Source: Pseudomonas fluorescens
GTDB lineage: Bacteria > Pseudomonadota > Gammaproteobacteria > Pseudomonadales > Pseudomonadaceae
Direction: 5' to 3'
Length of the DNA stretch: 64,000 bases
NCBI RefSeq assembly: GCF_019212185.1
Contig: NZ_CP078138.1
Span: forward strand, 3,454,501 to 3,518,500
The stretch's first letter is position 1; every line of letters starts with the position of its first letter. This document shows, one piece after another, positions 38,346 to 49,430 of the stretch. Position numbers and translations under genes: made by a program. The notes under the pieces were generated by a model, which had not been told where the DNA came from, did not search any database, and saw nothing but the letters and a program-made list of their open reading frames with translations.

Positions 38346-39209
38346 ATGCTGGTTCCCTTTCTGATCATGCTGCGCGAAGGCATTGAGGCGGCGCTCATCG
38401 TCGGCATCATTGCCAGTTACCTCAAGCAAACCGGGCGTGGGCAATGGCTGCCCGCGGTGTGGATCGGCGTGTTTCTCGCCGCCGCGCTGGCGCTGCTGGT
38501 GGGTGGTGGCCTGGAACTGCTCAGCGCTGAATTCCCGCAGAAACAGCAGGAATTGTTCGAAGGAGTGATCGGTCTGGTGGCGGTGGCCATCCTCAGTTCG
38601 ATGGTGTTCTGGATGCGCAAGGTCGCGCGTTCGATCAAGCATTCACTGCAGCTTTCGCTGGAAGCGGCCATGACCGGCTCGCGGCATCAGGTCACCGCGC
38701 TGATCGCCATGGTGTTTTTCGCCGTGGCCCGCGAAGGCCTGGAAACCGTGTTCTTCCTCCTGGCCGTGTTCCAGCAGAGCGAAGGCCCCGGCGCACCGAT
38801 CGGCGCCCTGCTCGGCCTGCTGCTGGCGATTCTCATCGGCTGGCTGATCTACAGCGGCAGCCTGCGCCTGAATCTTTCAGCGTTCTTTCGCTGGACCGGA
38901 CTGTTCATCCTGGTGGTGGCCGCCGGGATTCTCGCCAGTTCGGTCCAGGCCCTGCATGAGGCCGGGGTCTGGAACGACCTGCAGGAGGTGGTGTTCGACA
39001 TCAGCGCCAGCCTGCCCGTGGACGGCCCGCTGGGCTCGGTGCTGGCCGGCATGTTCGGCTATCAGGACGCGCCGACCGTCAGCACCCTGGGTGCCTACCT
39101 GATGTACCTGGTCGTGGCGTTGCTGATGTTTTTCCTGCCAGCCGGCTCTGGCGACAAACCGGTCACCACCCCGACTTCTTCCGTTTCCCGTCAACAAGGG
39201 CACTCATGA
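38346..39209 (+). CDS. efeU: Iron permease EfeU (FTR1 family)
   Basis: This is a 287-aa inner-membrane iron permease with seven hydrophobic segments. The two REXXE motifs that carry iron in FTR1/EfeU are present: LREGIEAALIVG (residues 9-20) and VAREGLETVFFL (~130-141). ATG at 38346 starts MLVPFLIMLREGIE, the family start. It overlaps efeO by 4 bp. It takes up ferrous iron together with EfeO and EfeB. Confidence 0.93.
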   Translation: MLVPFLIMLREGIEAALIVGIIASYLKQTGRGQWLPAVWIGVFLAAALALLVGGGLELLSAEFPQKQQELFEGVIGLVAVAILSSMVFWMRKVARSIKHSLQLSLEAAMTGSRHQVTALIAMVFFAVAREGLETVFFLLAVFQQSEGPGAPIGALLGLLLAILIGWLIYSGSLRLNLSAFFRWTGLFILVVAAGILASSVQALHEAGVWNDLQEVVFDISASLPVDGPLGSVLAGMFGYQDAPTVSTLGAYLMYLVVALLMFFLPAGSGDKPVTTPTSSVSRQQGHS

Positions 39210-40405
39210 CCAGTCAGCCACCGTTTTCCCCACCGCCGGCGCGTGCCTTGCGCTGGGCCCTGGCCGGCTCGGTGATCGTGATGATCGCTGCTGGCGGGTT
39301 GTTCTACTACGCCTCGAACATGGCCGCCGCCAAGCGTCAGGCCCATCTCGGCGAGATCACCGTCAACATTGACGCCCACAGCTGCGAGCCCAACGCCCTC
39401 ACGGTCGCGGCGGGACACAGCAGCTTTCGCATCGTCAACCGCTCCGAACGGGCGGTGGAGTGGGAAATCCTCGACGGCGTGCTGGTGCTTGAAGAACGGG
39501 AAAATATCGCCCCAGGCTTGAGCCAGGTGATTAATGCGAATCTGCAGCCGGGTGACTACAGCATTACCTGTGGCCTGCTGAGCAACCCACGCGGCATCTT
39601 GCACGTAACCCCGACCGCTGCCTCTAATGCTGCGGCCAAGGCCCGACCGTCACTGATAGCCTTTGTGGGCCCGTTGTCGGAGTTCCGCGTTTACCTCAAT
39701 GGCCAAAGCAATGCGCTGATCAAGGCGGTTGGCGCCTTGCAACAGGCCATTGATGCCGGCGATCTCAACCAGGCGCAGGCACTGTACCTGACGGCACGGG
39801 TGGCCTATCAGCGCCTGGCACCGGCGGCGCAACGCCTGTCGGAGCTGGACAACGCGATCAATGCTCGCGCCGATTACTTCGAGCAGCGCGAGCAGGATCC
39901 ACAGTTTGTCGGCTTCCACCGCATCGAATACGGCCTGTTCCAGCAGCGCAGCACGACAGGCCTGAACAGCATCGCGGCGCGCTTGCTGGCTGACGTCAGC
40001 CAGCTCAAGCCACAACTGTTGGCGCAATCGCTGCCACCCGAACAACTGGTCAGCAGTGTGGTGCGCAACCTGCGCAGCCTGGCTGATGTGCGAGCAACCA
40101 GTGGCGAGGAGGAACGCTACAGCCACCTCGACCTCAACGGTTTTGCCGCCAATCTCGAGGCTGCCCGCAAAGTCTTTGAGCTGTTGCGTCCGTTGCTGAG
40201 CAAGGGCAACGGCCCGTTGCTGGAGCAGATCGATCGCAGCGCCACGGCCCTTGATGCCGAACTCGACAGCCTGCGGCTGAAGGATGGCTACCGCCATTAC
40301 GACAGCGTCGACCCTGACAGGCGCAAACGCATCGCCGACCAAGCCAGGACATTGGCCGACGCACTCGACGCAATCGATCCCGCCCTTGGCCTTTCCGGCC
40401 TGTAA
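39206..40405 (+). CDS. efeO: Periplasmic iron-uptake protein EfeO (cupredoxin + M75 domains)
   Basis: The 399-aa protein has an N-terminal membrane/signal segment (ALRWALAGSVIVMIAAGGLFYY). A cupredoxin-like domain (~50-130) follows, with Cys residues in HSCEPNAL and SITCGLLSNP, then the M75 peptidase-like (imelysin) domain (~150-395) with the HxxE motif in FHRIEYGLF. EfeO is the periplasmic partner of EfeU and is thought to bind iron through these domains. It sits between efeU (4-bp overlap) and efeB (16-bp gap). Confidence 0.92.
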   Translation: MTSQPPFSPPPARALRWALAGSVIVMIAAGGLFYYASNMAAAKRQAHLGEITVNIDAHSCEPNALTVAAGHSSFRIVNRSERAVEWEILDGVLVLEERENIAPGLSQVINANLQPGDYSITCGLLSNPRGILHVTPTAASNAAAKARPSLIAFVGPLSEFRVYLNGQSNALIKAVGALQQAIDAGDLNQAQALYLTARVAYQRLAPAAQRLSELDNAINARADYFEQREQDPQFVGFHRIEYGLFQQRSTTGLNSIAARLLADVSQLKPQLLAQSLPPEQLVSSVVRNLRSLADVRATSGEEERYSHLDLNGFAANLEAARKVFELLRPLLSKGNGPLLEQIDRSATALDAELDSLRLKDGYRHYDSVDPDRRKRIADQARTLADALDAIDPALGLSGL

Positions 40406-40421
40406 GCAGAAGACCCCACTG

Positions 40422-41720
40422 ATGAACGATCCAGATCAAATCAACGCCCAACGCCGCCGCGTCTTGCTTGGCATGGGTGCCGCCGGCGTCGCACTCGCCG
40501 GCAGCAGCTTGAGTTGCCCGGCCATGGCCGCCAATCCGGCGCCCGTCACCGTGGCCCCCAGCAGTGAGAAAACCCACGAGCGCCAGGCCTTTCATGGCCT
40601 GCACCAGAGCGGCATTGTCACACCGCGACCGACCTCGGGCATGCTGGTGTCGTTCGATGTGCTGGCCACTGACCGCAAGGATCTGGAGCGCCTGTTCCGC
40701 ACCCTCGATCAACGCATCGCCTTTCTCATGCACGGCGGACCGGTGGCCGAGGTCGACCCGAAACTGCCGCCCGTGGACTCCGGAATTCTTGGCCCGGTGG
40801 TGACCCCGGACAACCTGACCATCACCGTGTCGGTGGGTGAGTCGCTGTTCGACGAACGCTTCGGCCTGGCCGCGGCCAAGCCCGGACGGTTGATCCGCAT
40901 GGTCGGATTTCCCAACGATGCGCTGCAGCCGGACTATTGCCATGGCGACTTGAGCCTGCAGTTTTGTGCCAACAGCATCGACACCAATATTCATGCCCTG
41001 CGCGACATCCTGAAAAACCTGCCGGACCTGCTGGCGGTGCGCTGGAAACAGGAAGGCAGCGTGCCGCCGCAGGCCCCGCGCAAGCCCGGCGAACCGGCGC
41101 AAAGTGCGCGCAATTACCTGGGTTTTCGCGACGGCTCGGCCAACCCGGACTCCAACGACCGGCCGTTGATGAATCAGCTGGTGTGGGTCCAGCCCGGCGG
41201 CGACGAACCGGCCTGGGCCAGCCATGGCAGCTATCAGGCGGTGCGGATCATCCGCAACCTGGTGGAGCGCTGGGACCGGACGCCGCTGCAGGAGCAGGAA
41301 AGTATTCTGGGCCGGGTGAAAACCAGCGGCGCACCGATTGGCGGTCAGCATGAAAGCCAGGTCCCGGATTACGCCAAAGATCCCCAGGGCAAGCTGACCA
41401 AACTCGATGCCCACATCCGCCTGGCCAACCCGCGCACCGCGCAGACCCAGGCCAACCGGATCCTGCGCCGGCCGTTCAACTACTCCAACGGCGTGAGCAA
41501 GAACGGCCAACTGGAGATGGGCCTACTGTTCATCTGTTACCAGGCTGACCTGCACAAGGGCTTTATCACCGTGCAGAACCGGCTCAATGGCGAGCCTCTG
41601 GAGGAGTACCTGAAGCCGATTGGCGGTGGGTATTTCTTCACGCTGCCTGGGGTCACCGATGACAAGGATTTCATTGGTCGTTCGCTGCTTGATGCCACGC
41701 AGCCGAAAACCTCGGTTTGA
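40422..41720 (+). CDS. efeB: Dyp-type deferrochelatase/peroxidase EfeB
   Basis: This 432-aa exported haem peroxidase carries a Tat signal ([20 protein letters not shown]). The Dyp GXXDG-type motif is in [13 protein letters not shown] (~residue 231-243). In EfeUOB systems it works in the periplasm with EfeO and has been proposed to oxidise ferrous iron or release it from haem. ATG at 40422 is chosen because it precedes the Tat motif properly; a longer frame from 40284 would overlap the efeO coding sequence. Confidence 0.93.
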   Translation: MNDPDQINAQRRRVLLGMGAAGVALAGSSLSCPAMAANPAPVTVAPSSEKTHERQAFHGLHQSGIVTPRPTSGMLVSFDVLATDRKDLERLFRTLDQRIAFLMHGGPVAEVDPKLPPVDSGILGPVVTPDNLTITVSVGESLFDERFGLAAAKPGRLIRMVGFPNDALQPDYCHGDLSLQFCANSIDTNIHALRDILKNLPDLLAVRWKQEGSVPPQAPRKPGEPAQSARNYLGFRDGSANPDSNDRPLMNQLVWVQPGGDEPAWASHGSYQAVRIIRNLVERWDRTPLQEQESILGRVKTSGAPIGGQHESQVPDYAKDPQGKLTKLDAHIRLANPRTAQTQANRILRRPFNYSNGVSKNGQLEMGLLFICYQADLHKGFITVQNRLNGEPLEEYLKPIGGGYFFTLPGVTDDKDFIGRSLLDATQPKTSV

Positions 41721-41785
41721 TCGTCATCTCCCGCTCCTACAAAGATCGGCACTTTGATTTTCCCACCCACCCGCGGAACAGTCCC

Positions 41786-42610
41786 ATGAAAAAGTCGTCT
41801 CTCGCTTTGCTGGTCGCCCTTGGTTTGCTGCACGCCCCCGCTTCGGTCTTCGCCGCCACCGCGCCGCTGGACCTGGTGGGGCCGATTTCTGATTACAAGA
41901 TCTACGTCACCGAACAGCTTGATGAGCTGGCCAGTCATACCCAGGCCTTCACCACGGCGGTGAAGCAAGGCGATCTGGCTACCGCGCAAAATCTCTACGC
42001 GCCGACGCGGGTGTACTACGAGTCGATCGAACCGATCGCTGAGTTGTTCAGCGATCTCGACGCCTCTATCGACTCGCGGGTCGATGACCACGAGCAAGGC
42101 GTCAAGGCCGAAGATTTCACCGGTTTCCACCGTATCGAATACTCGTTGTTTTCCGAGAAGAGCACTCAGGGACTGGACGCCCTGGCCGATGGCCTGGACA
42201 AGGACGTCAAGGACCTGCAAGCACGGGTTGCCGGCCTGACCTTCCCGCCTGAGAAAGTCGTCGGCGGCGCTGCAGCGTTGCTCGAAGAAGTGGCCGCGAC
42301 CAAGATCTCCGGTGAGGAAGACCGCTACAGTCACACTGACCTCTACGACTTCCAGGGCAACATCGACGGAGCGAAGAAAATCGTCGAGCTGTTCCGCCCG
42401 CAACTGGAACAGCAGGACAAGGCTTTTGTGGCCAAGGTCGACAAGAACTTTGCCAGCGTCAACACGATCCTCGCCAAGTACAAAACCGCTGACGGTGGCT
42501 TTGAGACGTACGACAAGGTCAAGCCGAACGATCGCAAGGCGCTGGTCGGACCGGTCAACACCCTGGCTGAGGATCTGTCGACGCTGCGGGGCAAGCTGGG
42601 CTTGAACTGA
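41786..42610 (+). CDS. EfeM-like secreted M75 (imelysin) domain protein
   Basis: This 274-aa protein has a Sec signal ([23 protein letters not shown]) and a single M75 domain, [19 protein letters not shown], with the HxxE motif in FHRIEYSLF. It resembles the second half of EfeO (39206-40405) without the cupredoxin domain, which is the definition of EfeM-type proteins. It lies 65 bp after efeB and ends before a hairpin, so the operon is probably efeU-O-B-M. A role in periplasmic iron delivery is inferred from the family. Confidence 0.88.
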   Translation: MKKSSLALLVALGLLHAPASVFAATAPLDLVGPISDYKIYVTEQLDELASHTQAFTTAVKQGDLATAQNLYAPTRVYYESIEPIAELFSDLDASIDSRVDDHEQGVKAEDFTGFHRIEYSLFSEKSTQGLDALADGLDKDVKDLQARVAGLTFPPEKVVGGAAALLEEVAATKISGEEDRYSHTDLYDFQGNIDGAKKIVELFRPQLEQQDKAFVAKVDKNFASVNTILAKYKTADGGFETYDKVKPNDRKALVGPVNTLAEDLSTLRGKLGLN

Positions 42611-42621
42611 GTCCGGTTCAT

Positions 42622-42657
42622 CCAGTCGAGGGCGCTGCTCCACAGCCTCTCGACTGG
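42622..42657. terminator. Hairpin after the efe operon
   Basis: CCAGTCGAG (42622-42630) pairs perfectly with CTCGACTGG (42649-42657), extended by GGC/GCC. No T-run follows on the plus strand (GCTGGTCGAAAAAA). It is a candidate terminator or transcript stabiliser. Confidence 0.5.
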
Positions 42658-42744
42658 GCTGGTCGAAAAAACCGTTAGCCTGCTTCCTTTTGCCCCCGTC
42701 CCGCGCCATGATGCGGCTTACCGCCCGCCCGCGAATGAGCCACC

Positions 42745-43935
42745 ATGTCTGCGCAGCAAGCCCCCCACGTCAGCTCCATGGCGATCACCCTGCAAATCGT
42801 CTCCATCGTCTTCTATACCTTCATTGCCTTCATCTGCATCGGCCTACCGATCGCGGTGCTGCCCGGCTACGTGCATGAGCATCTGGGCTTCAGTGCCGTG
42901 ATTGCCGGTCTGACCATCGGTTCGCAATACCTGGCCACCCTCCTTAGCCGGCCCATGGCCGGACGCACCTGCGACACGGTCGGCACCAAGCGCGCCATTG
43001 TCTATGGCCTGACGGGGATTTTCCTCAGCGGACTGCTGACCCTGTTCAGCACGTTTCTGGAGAACTGGCCGTTGCTGAGCCTCGGCGTACTGATCGCTGG
43101 GCGACTGCTATTAGGGGTAGCCCAGGGGCTGATTGGGGTGGGCACCATCAGTTGGTGCATGGGCAAGGTTGGCGCCGAGCACACCGCGCGTTCGATCTCC
43201 TGGAACGGCATTGCATCCTACGGCGCCATCGCCATTGGTGCGCCACTCGGCGTGGTGATGATCGATGCCTGGGGGTTTGCCAGCCTGGGGATCGCCCTTT
43301 CGGTCCTGGCGGCGGGTGCCCTGCTGTTGATCCGCAACAAACCTGCAGTGCCGGTGATTCGCGGTGAGCGGATGCCGTTCTGGTCGGTGTTCGGCCGGAT
43401 AGCGCCCTTTGGTGCCAGCCTGTGCCTGGCCTCGATTGGTTACGGGACACTGACCACCTTTATCGCGCTGTATTACGTCAACCGTGGCTGGGCCGGTGCC
43501 GCTTATTGCCTGACGGTGTTTGGCGTGTGTTTCATCGTGGCGCGGCTGCTGTTTATTTCCAGCATCAATCGCTTTGGCGGTTACCGATCGGCCATTGCCT
43601 GCATGAGTATTGAGGCAGTGGGGTTGACGCTGTTGTGGTTAGCGCCCTCGACCGGCTTCGCTCTGATTGGCGCCGGGCTGACCGGTTTTGGTCTGTCGCT
43701 GGTGTATCCGGCGTTGGGCGTAGAAGCGATTAAGCAAGTGCCTGGCAGCAGCCGGGGGGCCGGCTTGAGTGCCTATGCGGTGTTTTTTGACCTGGCACTG
43801 GCCATTGCTGGGCCGTTGATGGGGGCGGTGGCGTTGAATCTGGGCTATTCGTGGATTTTCTTTTGGGCGGCGGCGTTGTCGGTGGGTGGGTTGGGCTTGA
43901 CGGTGTGGTTGAAGCAGCGTGGCCAGGGAGTTTGA
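42745..43935 (+). CDS. MFS transporter (YhhS/YfcJ-like)
   Basis: The 396-aa major facilitator protein has 12 hydrophobic segments. The loop 2-3 motif is replaced by SRPMAGRTCDTVGTKRAIVYG, typical of the YhhS/YfcJ (arabinose-efflux-like) branch. Its substrate is unknown. It stands alone after the efe hairpin and converges on a hybrid kinase gene. Confidence 0.88.
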   Translation: MSAQQAPHVSSMAITLQIVSIVFYTFIAFICIGLPIAVLPGYVHEHLGFSAVIAGLTIGSQYLATLLSRPMAGRTCDTVGTKRAIVYGLTGIFLSGLLTLFSTFLENWPLLSLGVLIAGRLLLGVAQGLIGVGTISWCMGKVGAEHTARSISWNGIASYGAIAIGAPLGVVMIDAWGFASLGIALSVLAAGALLLIRNKPAVPVIRGERMPFWSVFGRIAPFGASLCLASIGYGTLTTFIALYYVNRGWAGAAYCLTVFGVCFIVARLLFISSINRFGGYRSAIACMSIEAVGLTLLWLAPSTGFALIGAGLTGFGLSLVYPALGVEAIKQVPGSSRGAGLSAYAVFFDLALAIAGPLMGAVALNLGYSWIFFWAAALSVGGLGLTVWLKQRGQGV

Positions 43936-43950
43936 TGAGCGCTCGGAAGT

Positions 43951-45879
<1,929 letters not shown>

Positions 45880-45919
45880 GCAGGCTTCCGAGGTGTTGAG
45901 AATAGATGACAAGCCATGG

Positions 45920-46195
45920 CTACGGCAGCGGATTGCCCCCGGTCACACCAAATACTTCGCCGGTGATGTAACAGGACTCCTGGAGGCCAGAAACACATAG
46001 AGTGGTGCGCATTCTGCGGGCTGGCCGGGGCGCTTCATAGGGGGGTGACCGCCGAAGTCGGCGATTTTCTCCCGGGGCTGGCCGCCGCTGGGTTGCAACA
46101 CGTTCCAGATCGGCCCCGGCGCCACCGCATTAACCCAAATGCCGTGTTCGATTACCTGCTTGGTCAGAGCCTTGGTCATGGCGACGATGAAAACA
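45920..46195 (-). pseudogene. Remnant of an SDR-family oxidoreductase gene
   Basis: Only the last third of an SDR remains. Reading begins around [22 protein letters not shown] (~46190) and passes [20 protein letters not shown], then loses frame near 45975-45990. Shifting by one base restores the usual ending [19 protein letters not shown] and a TAG at 45920-45922. The NAD-binding and active-site parts are missing; upstream sequence is unrelated. It is thus a truncated and frameshifted relic. The 450-bp gap 45913-46362 otherwise holds the probable promoter of the four-gene operon that follows. Confidence 0.75.
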
Positions 46196-46362
46196 AAGCC
46201 TGTACAGGTAGAAAGCAAGGTCGTGTGGAAGGTTTGGAATTTTTCCTCGATGGCCGACAGACGGGGCGGCCAGCCCGCTGCAAAGAATTTGAACTCCGGA
46301 AAAAACCGTCTCTCACAATGCATATGCAGGCACAGCCGCCGCGCAGATATTGGGGGAGAAGG

Positions 46363-47403
46363 ATGATGGACGTATCGACTGTGCAGGACTCCATGAGCCA
46401 GTTGCTCGCTGAATTCGCCGGGCGTGGGGCCCCTCTCGAACTGGACCGACGCCTGCCCGAGTTATTGCAAGCTTGCATCGAGGCAGGCCACACCGACCTG
46501 CCGCTGCCCGGTCACGGCCATACGTTGCAACGCTGGCGCAGTCTGGCCCAGGTTGCCGGTGCCGACCTGGCGCTGCTCAAGCTGTACGAAGGCCACACCG
46601 ATGCCCAGGCGATACTTGCTGAATTGCACGCGCAGGCATTGAACCAACCGGGTATCTGGGGGGTGTGGGCCGCTGAACCGCCGAATGCCAAAGTACAGAT
46701 TGTTGCTCGTGAGCAAGGTCGGGTACGCCTCAGTGGGACCAAGGCCTGGTGCTCTGGCGCACTGCAAATCGAGCACGCATTGCTCACCGCCTGGGATGAA
46801 CAACAACGGCCGCAATTGGTCGCGCTGACCCTGGCGCAACCGGGTGTCAAACTGCGCAGTGACGACTGGCAGGCACGCGGCATGGCGCTGACCGCCAGCG
46901 CGAATGTCGAGCTGGATCACGTGTTAGCGGACTGCGTCGGCATCAGCGGCGCTTATGTTCAGCGCCCGGGTTTCTGGCAGGGCGGCGCGGGGATCGCCGC
47001 CTGCTGGTATGGCGCGGCCCAGGCGCTGGCCGAGCGTCTGCGCAAGCAGTGCAGCGGCCCGCGCGAGGATCCTCACGCCCAGGCCCATCTGGGTGCCGTC
47101 GATGCAGCCCTGCAGGGCGCCGCCGACAGCCTGCGCCAGTGCGCGGCATGGATTGACCAGCAGCCTGACGCCGATGTCGAGTTGATCGTGCGTCGCACCC
47201 GGGCCCAGGTCGAAGCGTCGGTGGAACAGGTGCTCTGGCATGTCGGTCGGGCATTGGGCGCCACACCGTTTTGTCGTGATCCGCAGTTCGCCCGCTTGAG
47301 CGCCGACTTGCCGGTGTTCATCCGTCAAAGCCACGCCGAGCGTGACCTGGCGGAACTGGGGCGGCAACTGGCTGCCGATGCGCGCCAGGGCTGGTGCCTA
47401 TGA
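46363..47403 (+). CDS. Acyl-CoA dehydrogenase-like flavoprotein, first gene of an uncharacterised four-gene operon
   Basis: The 346-aa protein has the acyl-CoA dehydrogenase plan but is short (usually ~380 aa). [19 protein letters not shown] and [14 protein letters not shown] match the mid-domain. The C-terminal end is [23 protein letters not shown], which lacks the YEGT Glu of normal dehydrogenases and looks more like the HxxD-type end of flavin monooxygenases or type 2 members (DszC-like). It may therefore be an oxygenase or an unusual oxidase. Start ATG 46363 (or 46366) follows GGGGGAGAAGG. Its stop overlaps the PIG-L gene by 4 bp. Confidence 0.8.
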   Translation: MMDVSTVQDSMSQLLAEFAGRGAPLELDRRLPELLQACIEAGHTDLPLPGHGHTLQRWRSLAQVAGADLALLKLYEGHTDAQAILAELHAQALNQPGIWGVWAAEPPNAKVQIVAREQGRVRLSGTKAWCSGALQIEHALLTAWDEQQRPQLVALTLAQPGVKLRSDDWQARGMALTASANVELDHVLADCVGISGAYVQRPGFWQGGAGIAACWYGAAQALAERLRKQCSGPREDPHAQAHLGAVDAALQGAADSLRQCAAWIDQQPDADVELIVRRTRAQVEASVEQVLWHVGRALGATPFCRDPQFARLSADLPVFIRQSHAERDLAELGRQLAADARQGWCL

Positions 47404-48167
47404 GCGAGGATGCGGAAAAATCTTTTCACGGCACCGGTACCACCCTCGCCCAGTGGCAAGCCTCTCGGGCCTTGCAATCAGTGCCGACGATTTCCCGCGA
47501 TCTGCTACTGCCCGCTGGCCACCGGCTGGTGGTGGTGGCGCCGCATCCGGATGACGAGGTGCTGATGTGTGGCGGCCTGCTGGCCAATCTGGCGGTGGAC
47601 GACAACGAGTTGCTGCTGATTTCCGTGACTGACGGCACCGGCAGTCATCCGGACTCGACCCTGTGGCCGGTGGAACGGCTGCACAGAGAGCGTCCTCGGG
47701 AAAGTGCCGAGGCCCTGTCGCGCCTTGGCTTCGATCCGCGCACGGTTGAATGGCGGCGCCTGGAGCTGGCCGACAGTGCCGTCGCCGACAGTCACGAAAT
47801 CCTGCTTCAACAACTCTGTGCAGTCCTGCGCAGCGGCGACCGCGTGCTCACCACCTGGCGCCATGACGGCCACTGCGATCACGAAGCCGTGGGCCGCGCC
47901 TGCGCCAGTGCCTCCAGGCGATGCCAGGCGCAGTTGCTGGAGGTTCCCGTCTGGGCCTGGCACTGGGCACATCCCGAGGATCCGCGTCTGCCCTGGCTAC
48001 GGGCACGCAAGCTGGCAGTGCCGGCCCATACCCTCGAACGCAAGCGCGCGGCCCTCGCCGCCCACCGCAGCCAAGTGCTGGCCGACCCGAGTACCGGGCG
48101 TCCGGCGATTCTTTCTACGGCGACCCTGGAGCGCCTGCTGCAACCTTTCGAACTGGTATTCCTATGA
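47400..48167 (+). CDS. PIG-L family deacetylase
   Basis: This 255-aa, zinc-dependent N-deacetylase fold (LmbE/MshB/BshB/PIG-L) has the metal motif APHPDDEVLMCGG (residues ~47-59, HPDDE at 49-53) and the distal TWRHDGHCDHEAVGRA (~150-165), both intact. Such enzymes remove an acetyl group from N-acetylglucosaminyl compounds. Genes on both sides overlap it by ATGA, so it works in the same pathway as the methyltransferase and glycosyltransferase. The substrate is unknown. Confidence 0.9.
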   Translation: MSEDAEKSFHGTGTTLAQWQASRALQSVPTISRDLLLPAGHRLVVVAPHPDDEVLMCGGLLANLAVDDNELLLISVTDGTGSHPDSTLWPVERLHRERPRESAEALSRLGFDPRTVEWRRLELADSAVADSHEILLQQLCAVLRSGDRVLTTWRHDGHCDHEAVGRACASASRRCQAQLLEVPVWAWHWAHPEDPRLPWLRARKLAVPAHTLERKRAALAAHRSQVLADPSTGRPAILSTATLERLLQPFELVFL

Positions 48168-48763
48168 GCCTGGACGCGACCTACTTCGAGCAGTTGTTCA
48201 CCGCCGACCCCGACCCCTGGGCCTTGGGCAATCGCTGGTACGAGCAGCGCAAGCGCGCCCTGACTCTCGCGGCGCTGCCCCGGCAACGTTATGCGCGGGC
48301 GTTCGAACCGGCCTGCGCCAATGGCGACCTGAGTGCCCTGCTCGCCCCCCGTTGCGAGCACTTGCTGTGCATGGACGCCAGTGCCACCGCCACGCAACTG
48401 ACCTGCCAGCGCTTGCAGTGCCAGCCGCAGGTCGAAGTGCGGCAGGGGCATTTGCCCGCCGACTGGCCCGAGGGTGAGTTCGAACTGATCGTCCTCAGCG
48501 AGTTTGGCTACTACCTCGACAGCAGCGACTGGGCTCAGGTAATCGACCAGGCGCAAGCCAGCCTCAGCCCCCAGGGTTCACTGCTGGCCTGCCACTTCTT
48601 GCGGCCAATGGCCGAGTGTCCGCAAACCGGGCAACAGGTGCACGAGCAGTTGCAGGCGCGGCTGGACCTGGTGCGTGTGATGCAGCACCGGGAAGCGGAT
48701 TTCCTGCTCGAACTCTGGTGCCGCGAACCTGGCGGCGTGGACCTTGAGGAGCCGTGCTTATGA
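48164..48763 (+). CDS. NodS-like SAM-dependent methyltransferase
   Basis: The 199-aa protein starts YFEQLFTADPDPWALGNRWYEQ, typical of NodS-type N-methyltransferases. SAM-binding motif I is RAFEPACANGDLSALLA (~residue 40-56) and the post-motif is FELIVLSEFGYYL. NodS methylates the free amine left after deacetylation of Nod-factor sugar. Here it directly follows a PIG-L deacetylase gene (4-bp overlap) and precedes a glycosyltransferase gene, so N-methylation of a deacetylated amino sugar is a reasonable but untested idea. Confidence 0.88.
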   Translation: MSLDATYFEQLFTADPDPWALGNRWYEQRKRALTLAALPRQRYARAFEPACANGDLSALLAPRCEHLLCMDASATATQLTCQRLQCQPQVEVRQGHLPADWPEGEFELIVLSEFGYYLDSSDWAQVIDQAQASLSPQGSLLACHFLRPMAECPQTGQQVHEQLQARLDLVRVMQHREADFLLELWCREPGGVDLEEPCL

Positions 48764-49416
48764 TCGGTGTCGTCGTTCCTGCCCATAATGAACAAGCGCT
48801 GCTCAAGGACTGCCTGGAGGCACTGCGGTGTGCGGCCGATGAGGCCGGCGAAGAGGTGCGAATCCTCGTAGTGCTCGACGCCTGCACCGACCGTTCCCGG
48901 GAAATTGCCCAAGCCTGCGGGGTGCAGACCCTGGAGATTGAGGCCGGCAATGTCGGCTATGCGCGGCGCGCCGGTGCCGCCCATTTGCTGGATCAGGGAG
49001 CGCGCTGGCTGGCCTGCACCGACGCCGACAGTCGAGTGCCAGGCAATTGGTTACGCCAGCAACTGGCGTTCAACGCCGATGCGGTGTGCGGTACGGTGAG
49101 TATCGAGGAGTGGGATCCGCTGCATTCACCCGAAGTACGCCAGCGCTACCAGAGCCTGTACCAGTCCCATGAGGGCCACCGGCACATCCACGGCGCCAAC
49201 CTGGGGGTCTGCGCCGAAGCCTATCGGCGCGTGGGTGGCTTCCAACCGCTGGCGGTGCACGAGGACCGCTACTTGATCGAAGATCTGCAGCGTAGCGGCG
49301 CGAGCATCGTCTGGACCGCGCTCAACGGTGTGCGCACCAGCAGCCGTCTGGATTGCCGGGCCCAGGGTGGTTTCGGCGATTACCTGAAGGCGCTGGCGCG
49401 GGAGGGCGAAGCTTGA
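48760..49416 (+). CDS. Family 2 glycosyltransferase
   Basis: The 218-aa GT-A fold enzyme begins IGVVVPAHNEQALLKDCLEAL. The DxD-like motif is CTDADSRVPGNWL (residues ~87-99), and HGANLGVCAEAYRRVGGF and EDRYLIEDLQ complete the acceptor half. No membrane segment is seen, so it is a soluble or peripheral enzyme. It is the last gene of the operon (4-bp overlap with the methyltransferase). The sugar and acceptor are unknown. The frame before the ATG also has a GTG at 48754, less likely. Confidence 0.9.
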   Translation: MIGVVVPAHNEQALLKDCLEALRCAADEAGEEVRILVVLDACTDRSREIAQACGVQTLEIEAGNVGYARRAGAAHLLDQGARWLACTDADSRVPGNWLRQQLAFNADAVCGTVSIEEWDPLHSPEVRQRYQSLYQSHEGHRHIHGANLGVCAEAYRRVGGFQPLAVHEDRYLIEDLQRSGASIVWTALNGVRTSSRLDCRAQGGFGDYLKALAREGEA

Positions 49417-49430
49417 AGGGTTAAGCCGCG

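Noticed and set aside
42622..42657. Hairpin as a classic Rho-independent terminator
   Set aside because: The stem is strong but the following bases are A-rich, not T-rich, on the plus strand, so it is listed only as a candidate.
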